A stretch of 64,000 nucleotides of DNA, taken from assembly GCA_016801845.1 (NCBI GenBank), contig CM028906.1:5844501-5908500 (forward strand), in the 5' to 3' direction. How positions within the stretch are numbered: the first letter of the stretch is position 1; the number at the start of each line of letters is the position of its first letter. This document shows, in pieces, positions 24,555-36,259 of the stretch. This DNA is from Polydactylus sextarius (taxonomy: Eukaryota > Chordata > Actinopteri > Polynemidae). The notes below the pieces were generated by a model. It was not told where the DNA came from. It searched no databases and was given only the letters and a program-made list of their open reading frames with translations. A program made the translations under genes and the position numbers.

Positions 24555-24765
24555 GTTGCTTTAGTTACCTTTGTTCTTTGACCCCAAAATCTAGACAAAA
24601 TAAATGCCAAATTCCCTCTCAGTGGCTTTGGGATATCACATTTAAAATGCCTGAAACTTGTTTCGTGAGGTCACCACCAGAATGTAGGATTCCCTCAAGA
24701 TGTTCTTTAGATATCACAATCACAAGAATGGGAGACATGAATGGCCTGGTATGAAAACACTTGTT
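24555..24765 (+). repeat. Dispersed teleost repeat, copy 1
   Basis: Shared blocks are tctttgaccccaaaatcta, tgccaaattccctc, cgtgaggtcaccaccaga, attccctcaaga, gatatcacaatcacaagaatg and ggag-acatgaatgg. These match, in order, a repeat that recurs at 29022-29365, 40996-41196, 48874-49113 and 61092-61440, all in the same orientation. This copy seems to be a partial duplication of the unit. It has no coding capacity. Confidence 0.6.
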
Positions 24766-25479
24766 AAGCTGAGTAACTGACTGAAGCTGCTGATTATTGT
24801 GACTCATAGACAATGTTGCACCGTGACACTTAAAATATACTGGATTTGTTATTGGCTTGCTTCATTTATAGATGACTGAAAATACAAGTGAATGTTTTTG
24901 TCTGTAACCTGTCAATAAGTCCTTCGAACTAAATCATCATATGAGTCTTTTGTCCCTCAGATTTGAGCCATAGGAACATGCATCTTCAGGTTGAGGAAGA
25001 GTCTTGTTATGTTCAGGAGAAGATTGTAGTTTGAGTTAAAGGTTTTCAGATCTGACATCCCTATAAACCTCAAACTGGACAGCAAACTTTGTTAGTGCTT
25101 TCTAAAACTGTGACATATCACTGTTGCAAAGCAAAAAAAGATCTGAGACTGCAGTGGTTACTGAAGAAAATGTGCTTGTTCCTTTATGCTGTGAGTTATA
25201 ATGAGCAGAGCAACACTCTCATATCTGTGATAAATATGGAAGAGGAATCAGGAATGAGGAAAGCAGCTCATTCAAATCAGTATGTCTCGGATGAACACAA
25301 CTTCGGCGTGAAAATTATACTTTGTTTATTTTATGAAGGGTAAGGTATTGAACTATTTCTTGGCCATCTCCAGACAACTTATTTGAAACTTGATTGCTCC
25401 AGGAAACGGAACTGAATATAATCACTTATATAACCACAATCATAAACTTTAGAGAAGGTAGTAAAGAAATGTACTTTTT

Positions 25480-25645
25480 TTACATTTGGACATGTTGTTT
25501 CCCTCTGGTTCCAGTTTATATGCTGAGCTAAGCTAGCCAGCTGCGGTGGTCTATTATTTACTGTCTAGACATGAGAGCATTTTTCAACTTCTCACCTTTT
25601 CTCCAACATAAAAAGCAAATTACTGAATTCCCCAAAATGAGAAAG
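25480..25645 (+). repeat. Percomorph interspersed repeat ('gctaagctaa' family)
   Basis: The order tgtttccctctggttccagt, tatgctgagctaagctagcc, agctgcggtggt, tttactgtctagacatgaga, cttctcacct and gaattccccaaaatg follows a repeat that I recognise as abundant in spiny-rayed fish. It usually includes 'tatgctaagctaagctaac' and 'catgagagtggtatc'. The copy is diverged and has lost the outer ends. It supports a percomorph source but has no gene. Confidence 0.7.
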
Positions 25646-26126
25646 CACAAAAATATCTTACTTAGCATTGTTTAGGATTTGTGATGCTTGCAATTAATAT
25701 AGCCCATTCTCTTCAACCTCTTCTCCAATAAAATTGCTTTGCACTTTAAAAAAAGTGTGCTCCATCAAATTTTGTGTTCAGGTGATCATCACTTCTTCCC
25801 ACGACCCTGGGTCCAGATGATGTGTGATGATGTTTTCTTCCCTAACCCAGTGTGTTTTATGCCTAAACCTTATCACATAAGCAGGAGTGGTGTACGAAAT
25901 GTATATGTATATAGGATGCACCGTTTTTTTGCTTTGTCTTAGCCTCAGTTGTTTGCCTTGTTGTGTATTGCCTTCTGTTTTATTAGATTAAAAGTGTTTG
26001 GGTTTTAGACTGGACTTATGGCTCGTAACTCTTCTCTGCATCTGAATTCTCTGTCACCCTGTGTATGTTACAGTACATCACTGGGTGTAACTAAGTTGCT
26101 AATTACATAATTAAAATGTGGATTCT

Positions 26127-26147
26127 CAAAAAAAAAAAAAAAAAAAA
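26127..26147. repeat. A21 homopolymer
   Basis: Twenty-one A residues occur without a recognisable retrotransposon in front. Confidence 0.9.
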
Positions 26148-27283
26148 ACTCCTCAACTGTCCACCTCCATATTTAGTCTATTGATAACAAACTGTCATTA
26201 ATCTCTAGCATCTATAATTTAACCAGAAATTATTTTTGTGCCGAATTGTGACAGATATATTGGTACTGGTATCAATTAATAATGGCACTAACTTGGCTAA
26301 AATTGGTAATTGCTCATAATTACTGGTCAGTGAGAGAGTGTAAAGTAACCACACATGCCAGTATCTGTCAGAGCATCAGTGTTCTGGTACATGATGCTAA
26401 TTGGTTTCCAAGGCATTCGGAGGACAAAAGAACAGATGATTAAAAACGGTGAGCTACAGCTGCTGGATTTATCAGTCAGCCACATGGGAGTCTAATTATC
26501 ATGACATACAGTATACTGGCTAATTCACTATTTTTCTGAGTTTGCCTTTAATCTTTAGTTATATGTACCGGCCATTGAATATTAATAATTTGAAATAAAG
26601 AGTTTGAAAAATTCAAAGCAAATTTTTCAAACTTCCTCTATATTTTATAAGGAGAAATGTTTCTCTGTGAGGGTGAAGAAACCAGTTACAGGAAAAATAC
26701 AAAGCTTAGTACTTTAGTATTTGAGTTTTTCGCCTTTGATGAAGAAGACAAAATACAAGCTGTAGAGCATAGTTGATACAACAAAAAAGAAAATGTTTTA
26801 TGCTGTATGTTACATGGACTAAAGAATTATTATCCTACATGGTGTTGTTAGTCACATTTGTGGTCAGCAGGTTTAATTCTCTGGTAAAACCTCTGGTTAT
26901 TCTGGAGTATTAGGGCCATGCTTTAAAAATATGAGGAACATTTTTTTCCTGTCAAGAATAAAGTTGAAATTTCGACATTAATCTCAAAATTAATGTAAGC
27001 TTAATTAAAGTTGATATTTAACTTGCCTGAGCTCCACAGCCTCAGGATCAATCAGTTTGATCGACTGTTTCATAGTATCTTGTGATACTGTATGTCTTCT
27101 TTGCTTTGCCTGCAGGTGTAACCATTGACATCCTTGCATCTGTCCTTTATCACGTATTTGGTGTTTCACAAATGCAGCCAGCTCATGCAATAATTCCAAA
27201 AAAAGAATGTCACAAACAGCATCCATTTTATCATCTATGGGTCTCTAGGAGTGTATCTTTGGGTTCTGAGTTGTAGGTCAGAC

Positions 27284-27293
27284 ATATATATAT

Positions 27294-27340
<47 letters not shown>
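27284..27340. repeat. (TA)n microsatellite
   Basis: A 57-base alternating TA tract with two early TTA interruptions. It is likely to be highly variable and to extrude cruciforms. Confidence 0.95.
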
Positions 27341-27342
<2 letters not shown>

Positions 27343-28664
27343 ACATAAATTTAAAGACGTTACCTTCAGCTAGGGGTGTTTTTTCAAAATGTACAGCCTT
27401 ACCTCCATCATGACTTAGGACTAAACTATCTTAACTTATTTCCTACCAATGTCATAAAGTATCAGCAGAAAACATGTAAAAAGTACCAACCTATGAGGAA
27501 CTGCACTGAGTACTGAAATTGCTGATGTAAAAAGCATTTAGCTTTGTCATCACAGCTTCTACCTTCTACTCCTATTATAGGAATTGAAAAAAAAGGGCCA
27601 ATGGTGGATGTTTTAGTTCTCACAGCACACAGACTTTTAGCTAAGCATGCCCTATATCTTTTTAGAATGATACATATTTCATGAGGACATTTGGATTTGG
27701 GCTCCATGTTTATCTTGTCAACTGTTAATAAAGCTGTTTTTAAAAAGCTGCTGTGCCCTGCGGTATCACTTCACATGCTATTGTCTGCCCCAATGCGACT
27801 CCTGCCACAAAGACGCAGACTTGTCTCAATAAAGAGCAACAGAGGGTGTAATATGAATGGATGTCCTTTATTCTTCTTTAAGAGATGGAGGGTATGGCCT
27901 TTGATCAGCATGAGACTCAAATGATGATTATATTGTAGCAGCTACAAAGGAGAACGGAGTGGGGGTGCCTCTTGGAAATATTCAGGTAGGGTCCTGCTTT
28001 TGTTGCCAGATTGATTGGACGAGCGTTCACACTCCGTAGAGAGGCAATTTCTCTATCTCTCCTGAGTGTATTATTGTGTATGGAGAAGAATTATTCAGCC
28101 TTTTTTTTCTTTTTTTTGTGCCCAGAATAGAGGAAGAAGAGCATGTGAGAATGATGTGGTTTCTGATATTTCAGACACTTGGATACTAAGGCAGCGGTAT
28201 GTGTCAGGTGCAGCAAGGTTGAGCTCAACCCTTTGGCATGTTTCCATAAAAGAGTGGAGAGACAGATGGCACAATCCCGATAAATGTGACAACAATATTC
28301 AACAGAATTCAGTGCAATCAAAGCCGTTAGGGACTGTAGAAGAATTACTGGGTAGAAAGGAATTCAGAATTGGGGGAAGTCGATGTTGTGTATCTTATTC
28401 TATTGATTTATTTTTTTCGCCGAAGGGAGAAATTAATATTTCACTGAGTTTTCAGGGTTTATCTTTTTTCTGCAATTCTCCACTGACTTACAGGACCAAT
28501 ATGTCAAATTAAAACACAGAATATGAATATTGATCATTTCACAGAGCCAGTGATTTACAGTGTAATTTCTCAGTGTTAATCACATACTAATTAAATACTT
28601 AACTGTTCCTACTGGTTCTTAAATGAAGATACCAAGGAAGACTAGGCTGCATGCAATTTAAAAA

Positions 28665-28688
28665 AGAGAGAGAGAGAGAGGGAGAGAG
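28665..28688. repeat. (GA)n microsatellite
   Basis: About twelve GA units with one GG interruption. Confidence 0.9.
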
Positions 28689-29021
28689 AAAATTAATTGT
28701 ATTACAAGCGCTTTTTTGTGATTGCTGAATACAAATACTGAAACAAAGTAGAATTTTAGGCAAAAGTAAATGTTGTATAAGGTATTACAAAACAGTTAAG
28801 ATCTGCTGCATGAACACTGTAGGGGTGGGATGAGAGGGCACACAATGAACAGTTACCAAAATCAATGCAGAAGATTGAGATATTATTTTTTTAGAGTCTC
28901 TACTCTCTTTTCATCTTGTAGTTTTCAGACCCAATTGATATTGACTCAAGTGACTCGGTCACTTTTATGTGTAAAATATGTAAATGTTTCCCATGTTGTC
29001 CCATGTCAAACCAGTTGTTTC

Positions 29022-29365
29022 AATTTATGAAATATGGCCAAAACCATTTGTGTATAGTCACAGTGATCATGACCTCTGACTATTGCCTATCAGAATGTAA
29101 TAATGTATTGTATTTTAGCAGATATAAAAAAAATACTAGAAATACCAACTCATGGTTATATCCTTTTACCAACCAGTTCCAAGTGTTTGTGGTAAATTAT
29201 CATGTGAAATCTTGAGATGTGGCCAAAAATGTGCTTTGTGAGATCACAGTTACCAACATCTAGAATCAGTTTACCCACGAGTCAAAGTCAGCATTGGTGC
29301 CAAATTTGAAAGGTTCATATATTGTTTCATTGTCCTGAGATTTCGCTTACACCAGGTAAAAATGT
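29022..29365 (+). repeat. Dispersed teleost repeat, copy 2 (partial tandem)
   Basis: Two partial units are visible. The first has tatgaaatatggccaaaacc and cacagtgatcatgacctctgac (29022-29110). The second has cttgagatgtggccaaaaatg, tgagatcacagttacc, gtgccaaatttgaaagg and tgagatttcgcttacacc (29210-29350). These match the other copies at 24.6, 41.0, 48.9 and 61.1 kb. The nuclear-receptor-like palindrome is decayed here. Confidence 0.6.
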
Positions 29366-29689
29366 GTTTTGTTAGGCCTTCCCCAGAACAGACTAGGGGT
29401 TGTGTGTTGTAACCTGCCATGAAAAACACAACTGAGATGAATATTCTGACCACATCCAAAGAACGCTCAAAAAATCTGAAACATATCCCATACTGTATGT
29501 TTTAATTAGAAAATAAATATTGTCATATTGAAACCTTCGGATGTGATATGTGAAAAATAAAGTAGTCATTAGAGAATCAATTAAAATGTTCCCATCAATA
29601 AATTATCAAAGTTTTTCATTCCAATGTGCCATCAAGGTACTTTATGTTTTTGTGATGCAGCCAACCTGGACTGTTACCATGACACGTTT

Positions 29690-30230
29690 TCTTACCCCCT
29701 CACCACCTGCTGTTTCCCCACCTGTTCCTGCAACCTCTACATCTCCCATACCTCCCCCCACCCCCACCCCCACACTCACTCATCCCCCCTGCTCTTCTGG
29801 CTCTGCAGCAGTCCACCTGCATTCAGCACAGGTCCCAAGGTGCACGGGCATCCTCCAGCTTGTACCTCCACGCTGTTCGGACACTCTGCTGCACCACACT
29901 GCAGTCATTTTTTCCATACTGCTACAACCCAAACCTCAATTACACAGATACCCCCCACGCCCACACAACCAACCCCCCACTATCACCCCTGTCCATTCAC
30001 TCCATCTGTCTCTCTCTCCCGCTCCATCTATAATTCTCTGTGGTAGTTAGCACTCTTCCCTGACTACATCTCTCTCAATGCCCAGTTCTTTTTCACCCAA
30101 CCACCATCTGGTACTCTCATTGTCCTGATTTATTTTTCCTTCTTTCTTTCCCCTACCCCATTCTCTAATCAGCTCCTTCCCTTGCTTTCTCTCTCTCTCT
30201 CTATCTATCTATCTCTCCTGGTGTCTCTCA
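29690..30230. repeat. C-rich and pyrimidine-rich low-complexity belt
   Basis: It contains (CCCCCA)n near 29755-29775, further CCCC-rich patches, and a (TC)n/(TATC)n tract at 30189-30216. The overlapping open frames on the plus strand are by-products of composition. Confidence 0.75.
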
Positions 30231-31470
30231 CTCTCCCTGAGCCCAGCAGCATCCTTATTCTTAGCAGCGCTGCAGCAAAACTCTCCCACCCTTCTCTGTT
30301 GCTCCTGTCATTGGGAAGATGGAATTTTTTTATCACTGTTAATAAAAAAAAAAAAAAAGAAAAGAAAATCTATTTTTGAAAGCCTGCTGAAAGATCAGGA
30401 TCTTGTCTTTGCATCCTCTCACTGCTGTTAATGTGTGAAAGTGTGAAAAATCTTTGTGATGTGTGTGGTACATTGGCGTCATGAGTACATGCCAGTGTAA
30501 GGAAGTGCATAAGGGTCTCAAGAAGGATGTAAAGGCGAGCAGGTGTGGAAAGAGCCGACAGAGTTATAAGCTATATGTAAAAACAATTATTCAAATGACA
30601 ACCTGCACTTGATGCTTAAGTGAGCCTTTGGCCAACACCATGAACACTCATGAAGACTTGAAGATGAAGGTGACAAAGTAAAAAAATATTCCACAAAATG
30701 AAAAAGGGAAAACATCTGTTGTAGGGGAAAAAGTTGTGCCACAAGTTGCAGCATATAAAAAGTAAACAATATATAATTTGCTACATGTGTCAGCTGCTTC
30801 TTAAAATAAAATGGTGTTGGAGCACTGTGAAAAGGAGCCTTAAACACCTCAAGGTCTCAGACGTGTTCTATGAACGAGAGCTTTGAAAAGCAAAGAATAA
30901 CAAACACTTTAATTTTTACCAGGCATGCCAAGTCAGTGCATCATACAGCCACAAATATTAAATGTATGCAAGTGGAAATGTATCACCTTTTTTTTTTCCC
31001 TCTACACTCTGATTGTGATTTTGATTTTGAAGGAGCATGATGGTGACAAGCAGATGTTGGGCATAATTACACAAGTGAATGTTGTTGGCATAATCTAATT
31101 AAAGTGATGTGTGCACTCGATCGAGTTGAAATTTTCCTCAGAAAGCTCCCCTGACAGGAAAAACTTAGGGTTGTACACATTAGCCATGACATGATAGATT
31201 ACAGTGCCATGGACTCCATTAAGTTAGTGATGGGAGGGTTTGTAAGTGTAAAGGCGCAGTTAGAAACAGCATGTTTCTGATATGATGAAGTGTGTGGGTG
31301 TGTGCTGTCAGTGACAAACTGAGAAAAGGAGTCATATAACTCTTTGATTCGTCACTAGAAATCACACCACTTTGACACATATGATGTCTTGCTGTCTTGC
31401 TGTATTTTCTTCTATGAGGGTGACTTCTATCTACAAAACATGATTTATTTGGTGACTTCAGGTGGATATA

Positions 31471-31493
31471 GACATGTACATGTACATGTACAT
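31471..31493. repeat. (ACATGT)n array
   Basis: Three and a half hexamer units, gacatgtacatgtacatgta, form a self-complementary tract. Confidence 0.9.
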
Positions 31494-31854
31494 CTTGTAT
31501 TGATAATGTGTGTTTAAAAGGGGATTTTTACTTAATAGTGGAATTACACCTCAGCCATGAAAAAGATGCATGATGTCTTTCAATTTCTGAAAGATCTGTG
31601 AAAAGTCTGTAAAAGATGTGAGCTTTGGGCGATCCATAATTTCCAATTAATGTATATGGCAAAGCTTTTTCCAGTGACTGAAGTGCTGTGTTTTTCTGCA
31701 GGATCTTGGACTCTAGAGACAGTCATTTAAGCATCAGTTTCCTGCCATTTATCAAGGATTTGGTTGTGATGGCACCAGGTCAAATAAGGCAATGCAGGCA
31801 TCTCTCTGATGCAACATTTTTCAAAGAGTTTGTAAAGGCTCAGGTATGTAATCT

Positions 31855-32278
31855 CTCCACTGTGTTTTGGGACATGCCCAGAAGACCTCCAATAGAAGGC
31901 GCCAGGAGGCATTTTGATCAGATACCTGAACAATTTCAGCAGGCTCCTTTCGGACACAAAGGAGCAACAGCTCTACCCAGACCTCCTTACCTTGTCCTCA
32001 GGCAGAACCCAGTGAAGTAGCCCTGTGAAAGAAAACCATTTCAGCCACTTGTATCCACTATTTCATTCTTTGGGTCACTCCCAAAGCTCAAGACCATATG
32101 TGAGGCTAAATTGAAAGCTTTGTCTTCCTGCTCACCTCCCTCTTTACCACGACTGTCTGGAGCAATGCCTGCTTTACTGCTAACATTGCATCAATCAGCT
32201 TGTCAACCCTCCGCTTCATCCTACCAACACTGGTGACCAGGAGAGGGATGTATGCAGAAAAGGTATTTTGTTTAAAGG
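31855..32278 (-). mobile_element. Non-LTR retrotransposon (LINE) 3' end, reversed and decayed
   Basis: On the minus strand this encodes the C-terminal region of a LINE reverse transcriptase. The piece VTSVGRMKRRVDKLIDAM followed by VVVKREVSRKTKLSI (from about 32240 to 32107) has the family pattern 'TSEGRMEREIDRRIG...VVVKRELSRKAKLSIY'. Further downstream the DNA holds ctcacatatggtcttgagct, the counterpart of 'LTYGHEL', then tcctggcgcc. Stops and indels break the frame. It is the same family as 7468-8115 but in the opposite orientation. It is a 5'-truncated dead copy. Confidence 0.8.
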
Positions 32279-34959
32279 AGTTGAAGAACTGTGGTGTAGT
32301 CAAATTTGATTGCCAACCTTTTGTGCCAACAAGCAAATACAAGAGTGGAGACAAATGAAATCTTAATCTCAAACAATAAATATTTGACAACTTGGTAGAA
32401 ATTAATTAAAACTTAAAAACAGTATTTATCTGTATTTATGTATTATGATGGAGAGTATAAATTCAGTGGATGGCTGCTGTCACAGATAACAGGCAAGTTA
32501 GGTACTGAATTATAGGATTATTACTTTAATCAATGGATTATTATCATGTTATCATCATTATAGTTGTGAAAAATGCTGTGCATTGTTGTGTGCTACATTG
32601 ACTCTGTGTTCAACCTAATTTTAGTGAGTACTGTGTTGAACACATTTACATTTTTTCAATTTGCTGTAAGAGTTTGGCTATTACGGCAAAAATACTTGTA
32701 TTTCAATGTACCTTTGACATAGCATCCGTACTTTAAAACCAAGGCCAGAAATATTTGGATATTTACAATTTCTGTCTTTCAACCAAGTGTCCAACTGCCT
32801 TTGAACCGTGAAAATTTGAGTACCATATGATTAAAGAGCTATATCTGTCACACACTTTCTTTCTACATTCATGTAAATCTACTTAAATTACAGGGTCCAA
32901 ATTATAAAGTCTTAACACTTTAATTTATCATGCATTATTTCATTTCAAAAATTAGTGTGCTTAAGCTTGGAGCCTGAAGAACAAAAAAAAAAAAGTTTAG
33001 TCTGACTGTACGTGGCCCTGCCAAATGATGTGGATTTAATGGGATACAGAAAGGAAATGGAAAAATAATTTTCTTCTTTTATTCTTTTTAGGCTAATCTC
33101 TGTCCATTTTTATACTATTTAAATTGTTTCACGTGAAGTACATTGTATTTTCCTCATGCATGAAATGTACTATGTCGAAGTTTGACTGCCCTTGCCTTAT
33201 CTTACGCTGAATAAGCCAATGCAGTTGTAAATATTTCCTGACAGTGCAGAGAGAGCAGCACAAAGGTAATAGAGACCACAGAGAGGAAGGAGAATATCAA
33301 TAGAAAGGCACTTTTGCGAGTGAGAGAGACTACCAAGTGCGTGGGAACAGCACTATCAGAAAAGAAATTCTGTTTCTGCCCAAATTAACATTATCACTGT
33401 TCCTTCTTGGACATAAATGACTTGTTACTGAAGATTTGTGTCCGCTCCTTCCTCCCTCCTCCTCATATCTTTTTTGATTTTTCCTGAAAATGGCTTAAAG
33501 AGAACAGAGCACATCCTTGGAAATAACACAAACCAAACAATAAAAGGAGTTTTGTCCTTCTTCTTTGATTGTTCTTCAAACAGTACAGGATCCCAAAGGT
33601 ATCTTTTACTATTTTCAAACGTTTCTTATCGATGCACTGATAATTAAAACTGACTTTGTTGTTGTTGGTTTGCAGCACAAAACAAGAGGTTTAGTTCATG
33701 CACTGCTCCTTCAGCAACTACTGAGCATTTTGTCTCTGATCAGTGTCACTTGGCTGTTTGTGCATTCCACTTGGGACTTCACTGCAGTCGCAAAGAACAA
33801 CAAGTCCTCCAACTTAAACAGTTATATAGATGCTGTTCTAAGATGCTTCTATGCTTAGAGCTACCCCTAGATACAACCAACAGGAACGAACCCGAGACAG
33901 GCGTATAGGATCTTCGTTGTCTTGGTAACAATAATTAACACACAGGAAAATCAACACCCTCCTGTGTTAATATTCTGTGTGTTGGTGACACCTACACCTA
34001 TTCTTTCTAATGTAGACACTGTCACTGTTGCACAGTCCTGTGTCACCTCTCTTCTTTTTGCACTCCTTTGCATAATTGCTAGAGCCATTTGAGGTTGTCT
34101 GGCAATGAAACCGTGTTTGCACAAAGAACCTACTGACTAAAACACTTTTTTTAGTCTCAGGAGGACAGTCCATAAACTAAAGCTGCTTTCATGACACCAT
34201 ACTGTCAATTAGGTGCATCGAGCTGGTTTTCTCGTCCCCACGTCAGCAGAGGTGTTGGGGGTGTTTGAGCACAGTCTCCATCTGGTCTCTGTAATGAGAC
34301 AGGCTGATGGGGGTCTCTTGTGCACAAGAGGTTAACGGTTCACTGCTGTATACTAACACATAAAACCCCTCCATAGGCACATCTTATATTCCAGCCTTGT
34401 CCGACATTACACCCACACAGCGTCAAGTTGTCATTACTGCCTCAAGCAGCTACACATGGTCAACTGAGTAAAACAAATTGGAATTGGAAGGATTATACTG
34501 ATGTGCCGCCATGAGACTCTGGGTAAATCTCACTTAAATGGATAATTATTCAAATGACTGTATTCCCCAGCCTAAACATGTGTGCTGAAGCTCATATACT
34601 ATATCTGCCATGTGACATCTTAACATCCTTTTTAGTGACCTAAAAAGAAAACGAGGAAATGACCCTACTCCACAGTGCAAAAAGAGACACATAGCAGCAT
34701 AGCAGCGCGGCTACATGCTGTCTTTACACGGCTGCACATCGCTTTGACACATCAAGTCCTCAAGTGTCCTTTATGAATATTTAAAACATTTCATGACTCA
34801 GATCTGTCAGTTGAGATTACTCAATACTTATCATGTTGGCGCACGTGGAGCGACCCATTGAAGAACAGAGAGCAAGCATTTTGTAAATCATTGGCTGTAT
34901 TTTTGTTGCAGTATTATGAAAACTGAAACACACACATACAGATTCACATTTACATAAAT
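32279..34959. other. Non-coding stretch, no gene recognised
   Basis: AT-rich DNA with short unconserved frames on both strands. A 16-bp perfect palindrome (ctcttgtgcacaagag) lies at 34315-34330. Nothing else stands out. Confidence 0.5.
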
Positions 34960-35430
34960 TAGAGATGCACTGATTTTAAAATAAGAATTTGGCCCGATAC
35001 CGATGCAGTTTTTTTTAGTTGTTGCTGACGTTGATGTTAAAAATCATTCTACAACATAACTGAATTATTTTAAAGAAATACATTCCATTTATTACACTCT
35101 TAGAATGAATAGAAATTCAGTTGTACAAATTTGTGAAAACAGTCTTTAATAACTTGGTTTGTGTCCACGATAGTGTGTAATTCTTCCAGCTGACATTTTT
35201 CTCTCACTTTGAAAACAAGCCACACGTGCACACAGCACCTTTCTCCTTTCCATTTGCGCAGCCAATTCTGTGTATGTTATTACTGTTGCTGCTACCGTCT
35301 CAGTCTGACTGTCCAACCATAAATAACCAGAACTCAATCTCATTTACCAGTGTGTGCAGCAAAGGGGAGTATCTGCCAATACTGATACCAGTATTTGACC
35401 GATATACTGGTTATACTGGATGCATTGCTA
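34960..35430 (+). mobile_element. hAT-type non-autonomous DNA element
   Basis: The left end tagagatgcactgat is followed by tttggcccgataccgatg, and the right side holds agtatctgccaatactgatacc and ends tatactggatgcattgcta. This is the pattern of fish hAT elements whose ends read 'tagagatgcaccgat' and contain 'ggccgataccgata'. The right terminal repeat is decayed, and I could not identify an 8-bp target duplication. The 470-bp interior has no transposase. A (TA)n tract follows directly at 35442. Confidence 0.6.
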
Positions 35431-35440
35431 ATATGTACAG

Positions 35441-35441
<1 letters not shown>

Positions 35442-35480
<39 letters not shown>
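35442..35480. repeat. (TA)n microsatellite
   Basis: A 39-base alternating TA tract adjoins the right end of the hAT-type element. Confidence 0.95.
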
Positions 35481-35482
<2 letters not shown>

Positions 35483-35964
35483 ACCTCTTTTCTTTTAAGA
35501 AATGTCCTTTGTTGCCATGAGAAAAAAGGCCATCTGTGTAGAGAGAGCAGCTTCTCTTTAGTCATACCAGACAGAGGCAGTGGAGAGAATTATTCACTGT
35601 CAGGCTACTGACATGTAGTGAGCACATCCCTCTCTAAGTACTTTTACTCAGTCCCTGGGATAATCTTGAAAAGTGAGAGCTCTGCTTTACAACTAAAGTA
35701 TAAAGTGAATGTATGGTTGAGTGAATAAAGCCAAACATGTTTACCATTATGGAGCATATTATGTAAAGAGCTGTGGTGTCATGGTTCTACAGAAGAGTTG
35801 TAAACATGCTGTAGGCACTGTTCATTTGGGAAACACACTTATTTGCTTCTTTCCAACACCACTCTCATGCCTTTATGTTAGTTATGATCCAGTGCACAGC
35901 AGCTGTTTGCTTAACATAGTAGATTGGATATGGGGGAAAGTTAGCCTTCCTGTCTGAAATCCTT

Positions 35965-36259
35965 GGACATGGATCCTGTTGTACTGGACCAGAATGTCAA
36001 TAATCTCCTTGGAGATGCCATCCACATATTTTGTAGTACATGACCAAGGCTTTGGATAGATGAACCTTCTTCTCACATATCCACCAACCCTTAGACTATG
36101 ACTTTAACTCCTTGCCTATCTCTGCCCCCTGAAACTTGTACTGAAGAGTGACACACTCCACCATCTCAAAGGATCTGTCATTCACCTTGATCAAGACCTT
36201 TCCATAATTTTTTTATATAAAACCTGGACATATTGCAGAGGACTGCCCTCAGCTTACAT
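35965..36259 (-). pseudogene. rps16 pseudogene: Processed pseudogene of ribosomal protein S16
   Basis: Minus-strand pieces match the 40S ribosomal protein S16 in order. They are PLQYVQV (near 36240), then LIKVNDRSFEMVECVTLQYK (36198-36140), then SKALVMYYK, and finally YVDGISKEIIDILVQYNR (about 36035-35975). The parent has [54 protein letters not shown] and IQYDR. An ATG corresponding to the start lies at 36259-36257. The copy lacks introns, has lost two inner segments (after VQV and after LQYK), has an in-frame stop and frameshifts, and loses similarity before the C-terminus. It is therefore a retroposed, non-functional copy. I see no clear poly(A) tail at its 3' side. Confidence 0.85.

Larger units (their letters stand above)
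24766..31854. other. Non-coding stretch, repeats only
   Basis: Apart from the repeats listed separately, I see no gene. It includes A21 at 26127, a long (TA)n at 27284, (GA)n at 28665, a C-rich and pyrimidine-rich belt at 29690-30230 with TATC units at 30200, and an ACATGT array at 31471. The 166- and 140-codon frames at 29550-30050 are generated by the C/T-rich belt and are read as His/Pro/Thr/Ser. Confidence 0.5.

Noticed and set aside
29550..30050. 166- and 140-codon overlapping frames
   Set aside because: Both are produced by a C/T-rich low-complexity tract. The protein is His/Pro/Thr/Ser-rich and has no recognisable fold.
31688..32020. 110-codon plus-strand frame
   Set aside because: Its second half is the antisense of the LINE fragment at 31855-32278, and the first half has no recognisable domain.
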